From: Marinilabiliaceae bacterium JC017
GTDB taxonomy: Bacteria > Bacteroidota > Bacteroidia > Bacteroidales > Marinilabiliaceae
Assembly: GCA_004296775.1 (NCBI GenBank)
Contig: RHGE01000029.1
Location: 1 to 53,762, forward strand
Reading direction: 5' to 3'
Length of the DNA: 53,762 nt
Both the position numbers and the translations under genes were made by a program. Shown here piece by piece: positions 52,976-53,762 of this stretch; positions within the stretch are counted from its first letter, which is position 1, and each line of letters begins with the position of its first letter. The notes beneath the pieces are model-generated. The model saw only the letters and a program-made list of their open reading frames with translations, had not been told where the DNA came from and did not search any database.

Positions 52976-53762
52976 TCAACTGATCGAAGAGTTCATTCAA
53001 CTCGCCATAAAAGAAGACATTGGTGATGGCGACCATTCTTCACAATCATGTATCCCCGAAACGGAAACCGGGAAAGTGCAACTATTGGTAAAAGGAGCCG
53101 GTATCATTGCCGGAGTTGAGATGGCTGAAAAGATTTTCAAAACCATTGATCCCCAGATTTGCATAGAGATAAAAATCACTGACGGCACCATCGTCAAGCC
53201 GGGTGACATAGCTTTTACCGTTGAAGGAAAAGTACTCACCCTCCTGAAAGCCGAACGCCTGGTGCTTAACGTGATGCAGCGCATGAGTGGTATCGCCACG
53301 CGCACCAGCGAATACGTCAAACACCTGGAAGGCCTGCACACCAAAGTGCTGGATACCCGCAAAACCACACCAGGCATGCGTATCCTTGAAAAGGCAGCCG
53401 TAAAAATAGGAGGCGGTGAAAACCACCGCATGGGCTTATTCGACATGGTGATGCTGAAAGACAACCACATTGATTTCGCCGGTGGCATAGAAAAAGCCGT
53501 GCATGCCGTTCAGGCCTACCTGAAGGAAAAAGGGAAAGACCTGAAGATTGAAGTGGAAGTACGCAACATGCAGGAATTGGATGAAGTACTTCGTGTAGGT
53601 GGCATTCACCGCATCATGCTCGACAACTTCACCACCGAAGACACCAAAAAAGCCGTAGAAATAATTGGTGGTAAATACGAAACCGAATCATCCGGCGGAA
53701 TTACCATGGAAACCCTGAGAAGCTACGCAGAATGCGGCGTGGATTACATCTCGGTGGGCGCC
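52968..53762 (+). CDS. nadC: Nicotinate-nucleotide pyrophosphorylase (quinolinate phosphoribosyltransferase), 3' end cut
   Basis: The first 265 residues of NadC, which converts quinolinate and PRPP to nicotinate mononucleotide in NAD synthesis; the frame runs off the window. The N-terminal domain opens with LIEEFIQLAIKEDIGDGDHSS. The phosphoribosyl-binding barrel carries LNVMQRMSGIATRT, KVLDTRKTTPGMR, GGGENHRMGLFDMVMLKDNH and the ESSGGI/GVDYISVGA end. These include the Arg, Lys and His residues that hold the dicarboxylate and PRPP. It starts 8 bp before the DUF4783 stop, so translation is coupled. Confidence 0.96.
   Translation, partial: MTNQLIEEFIQLAIKEDIGDGDHSSQSCIPETETGKVQLLVKGAGIIAGVEMAEKIFKTIDPQICIEIKITDGTIVKPGDIAFTVEGKVLTLLKAERLVLNVMQRMSGIATRTSEYVKHLEGLHTKVLDTRKTTPGMRILEKAAVKIGGGENHRMGLFDMVMLKDNHIDFAGGIEKAVHAVQAYLKEKGKDLKIEVEVRNMQELDEVLRVGGIHRIMLDNFTTEDTKKAVEIIGGKYETESSGGITMETLRSYAECGVDYISVGA

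Overview
The window comes from a polysaccharide-degrading member of the Bacteroidota, probably a marine or sediment Bacteroidales/Marinilabiliales-type organism. This is inferred from a SusC/SusD pair, a hybrid two-component regulator, many secreted sulfatases, two type IX secretion (T9SS) C-terminal sorting domains, and TAnnTTTG-type promoters (best example TTTG-N20-TATCTTTG upstream of der). DNA is moderately AT-rich with long AT-rich intergenic stretches. I saw no rRNA, tRNA, CRISPR or complete transposon.

Positions 819-27684 look like one polysaccharide utilization locus (PUL) for a chondroitin/dermatan sulfate or hyaluronan-type glycosaminoglycan. On the minus strand lie a GH88 unsaturated glucuronyl hydrolase, two sulfatases and a GH2 enzyme. 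Divergently on the plus strand are a hybrid two-component sensor/regulator (HTCS), a DUF6250-like secreted protein, a beta-helix lyase candidate (possibly PL29), a DNRLRE-domain protein, a PL8 chondroitin ABC lyase, a surface glycan-binding lipoprotein, SusC, SusD and a third sulfatase. Expected flow: surface lyases cut the chain to unsaturated oligosaccharides; SusC/SusD and the binding lipoprotein import them; periplasmic sulfatases remove sulfate; GH88 removes the unsaturated uronic acid; the HTCS senses a product and induces the locus. A second, much larger PL8 lyase with T9SS tail (32906-36973) lies beyond a repeat-rich gap and probably belongs to the same function.

Positions 27685-30975 are a repeat-dense island around a single YafK/DpaA-like L,D-transpeptidase gene. 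It holds ~190-bp MITE-like elements with C-rich terminal inverted repeats, three copies of a 27-bp perfect palindrome, an array of eight CCGCGG sites spaced 20-21 bp apart, and 14 exact-length 23-bp tandem repeats. A third array, 18 contiguous 21-bp units, lies at 41216-41593. The three arrays are unrelated in sequence but all repeat at about two DNA helical turns; this is the least explained feature of the window.

Positions 37117-53762 are ordinary chromosome: an inositol-monophosphatase-like/aminoglycoside-phosphotransferase-like pair, a GNAT acetyltransferase, a cation diffusion facilitator, a DsrE-like protein, a SagB-type nitroreductase, the GTPases Era and Der, a hemerythrin-like protein with a LuxR regulator whose receiver domain lacks the phosphorylation residues, an RDD membrane protein, a 1240-residue NtrY-like histidine kinase, RlmH, a DUF4783 protein and NadC (cut by the window end).
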